Shown one piece after another: positions 63,894 to 64,000 of a DNA stretch of 64,000 nucleotides. The position numbers and the translations under genes were made by a program. Source of the DNA: Colwellia sp. 75C3 (GTDB taxonomy: Bacteria > Pseudomonadota > Gammaproteobacteria > Enterobacterales > Alteromonadaceae); the NCBI RefSeq assembly GCF_002836255.1, contig NZ_PJAU01000048.1, forward strand, positions 62,001-126,000. The letters run 5' to 3'. The notes below the pieces were generated by a model, which did not search any database, was not told the origin of the DNA, and saw nothing but the letters and a program-made list of their open reading frames with translations. Positions within the stretch are counted from its first letter, which is position 1. Every line of letters starts with the position of its first letter.

Positions 63894-64000
63894 ATGAAGC
63901 CCAAAATTTTTATTGGCTCTTCTGTTGAAGGCCTAAATATAGCTTACGCAATTCAACAAAACTTAACACATGACGCAGAATCTACTGTTTGGGATCAAGG
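63894..64000 (+). CDS. TIR-like domain protein, predicted nucleotide-binding (3' partial)
   Basis: The gene starts at ATG 63894 with GAAGGAACATAA upstream and runs off the window end after 35 codons. The N-terminus [20 protein letters not shown] with a following [10 protein letters not shown] stretch is typical of TIR-like PF10137 proteins, effector domains in CBASS/Pycsar-type anti-phage systems. It sits just downstream of an attC-like core. The rest is not visible, so function is inferred from the N-terminus only. Confidence 0.7.
   Translation, partial: MKPKIFIGSSVEGLNIAYAIQQNLTHDAESTVWDQ

Overview
The window looks like chromosome of a marine, probably cold-adapted gammaproteobacterium of the Alteromonadales, with Colwellia or a close relative as the best guess. 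This rests on the low-GC coding style, E. coli-like housekeeping gene order (prfB-lysS; corB-ypjD divergent from ffh; rpsP-rimM-trmD-rplS), many c-di-GMP genes, a TtpC-type TonB2 cluster and a proteobacterial dedicated sortase locus. No phage, insertion sequence, CRISPR array, rRNA or tRNA gene was recognised.

Layout. 1-1269 is the 3' part of a propeller/Y_Y_Y/GGDEF sensor. 1791-4534 holds prfB, with its programmed frameshift, and lysS. 4737-9307 is an ABC ATPase followed by a permease fused to an M1 metallopeptidase. 9562-16503 carries a sodium-dependent transporter, a pseudouridine synthase, an M16 peptidase lipoprotein and gshA. 16504-17757 is non-coding and holds a degenerate repeat array whose units end in terminator-like hairpins on the minus strand. 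17758-22103 has a lysozyme-like lipoprotein, a DnaA-box cluster, corB, ypjD and a Cu/Zn efflux permease. 22311-30603 contains ffh and the rpsP operon, flanked on both sides by EAL proteins.

30731-41269 carries a dienelactone hydrolase-type gene, arfA (ribosome rescue) with a long hairpin across its stop codon, hemF, an amt gene with a sigma54/NtrC-type promoter, a surface lipoprotein followed by a TonB-dependent receptor, and a KfrA-like coiled-coil protein. 41817-49150 is a complete dedicated sortase system: histidine kinase, response regulator, OmpA-family protein, VIT/VWA target with a C-terminal LPSTA signal, and sortase. 49178-49876 is a YedK/HMCES-type protein. 50183-55722 is the TonB2 energising operon (DUF3450, TtpC, ExbB2, ExbD2, TonB2, TPR), which could power receptors such as the one at 36601. 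55913-63227 has AlkC, a small histidine kinase, DUF2237, proline iminopeptidase, DUF6172, an outer-membrane barrel protein and acs. The last 107 bases begin a TIR-like (PF10137-type) gene behind an attC-like core site, which suggests an accessory or defence cassette starting at the right edge.

The strongest candidates for follow-up are the minus-strand repeat array (16544-17650), the sortase locus (41817-49150), the arfA hairpin (31868-31928) and the TIR-like gene at the right edge.
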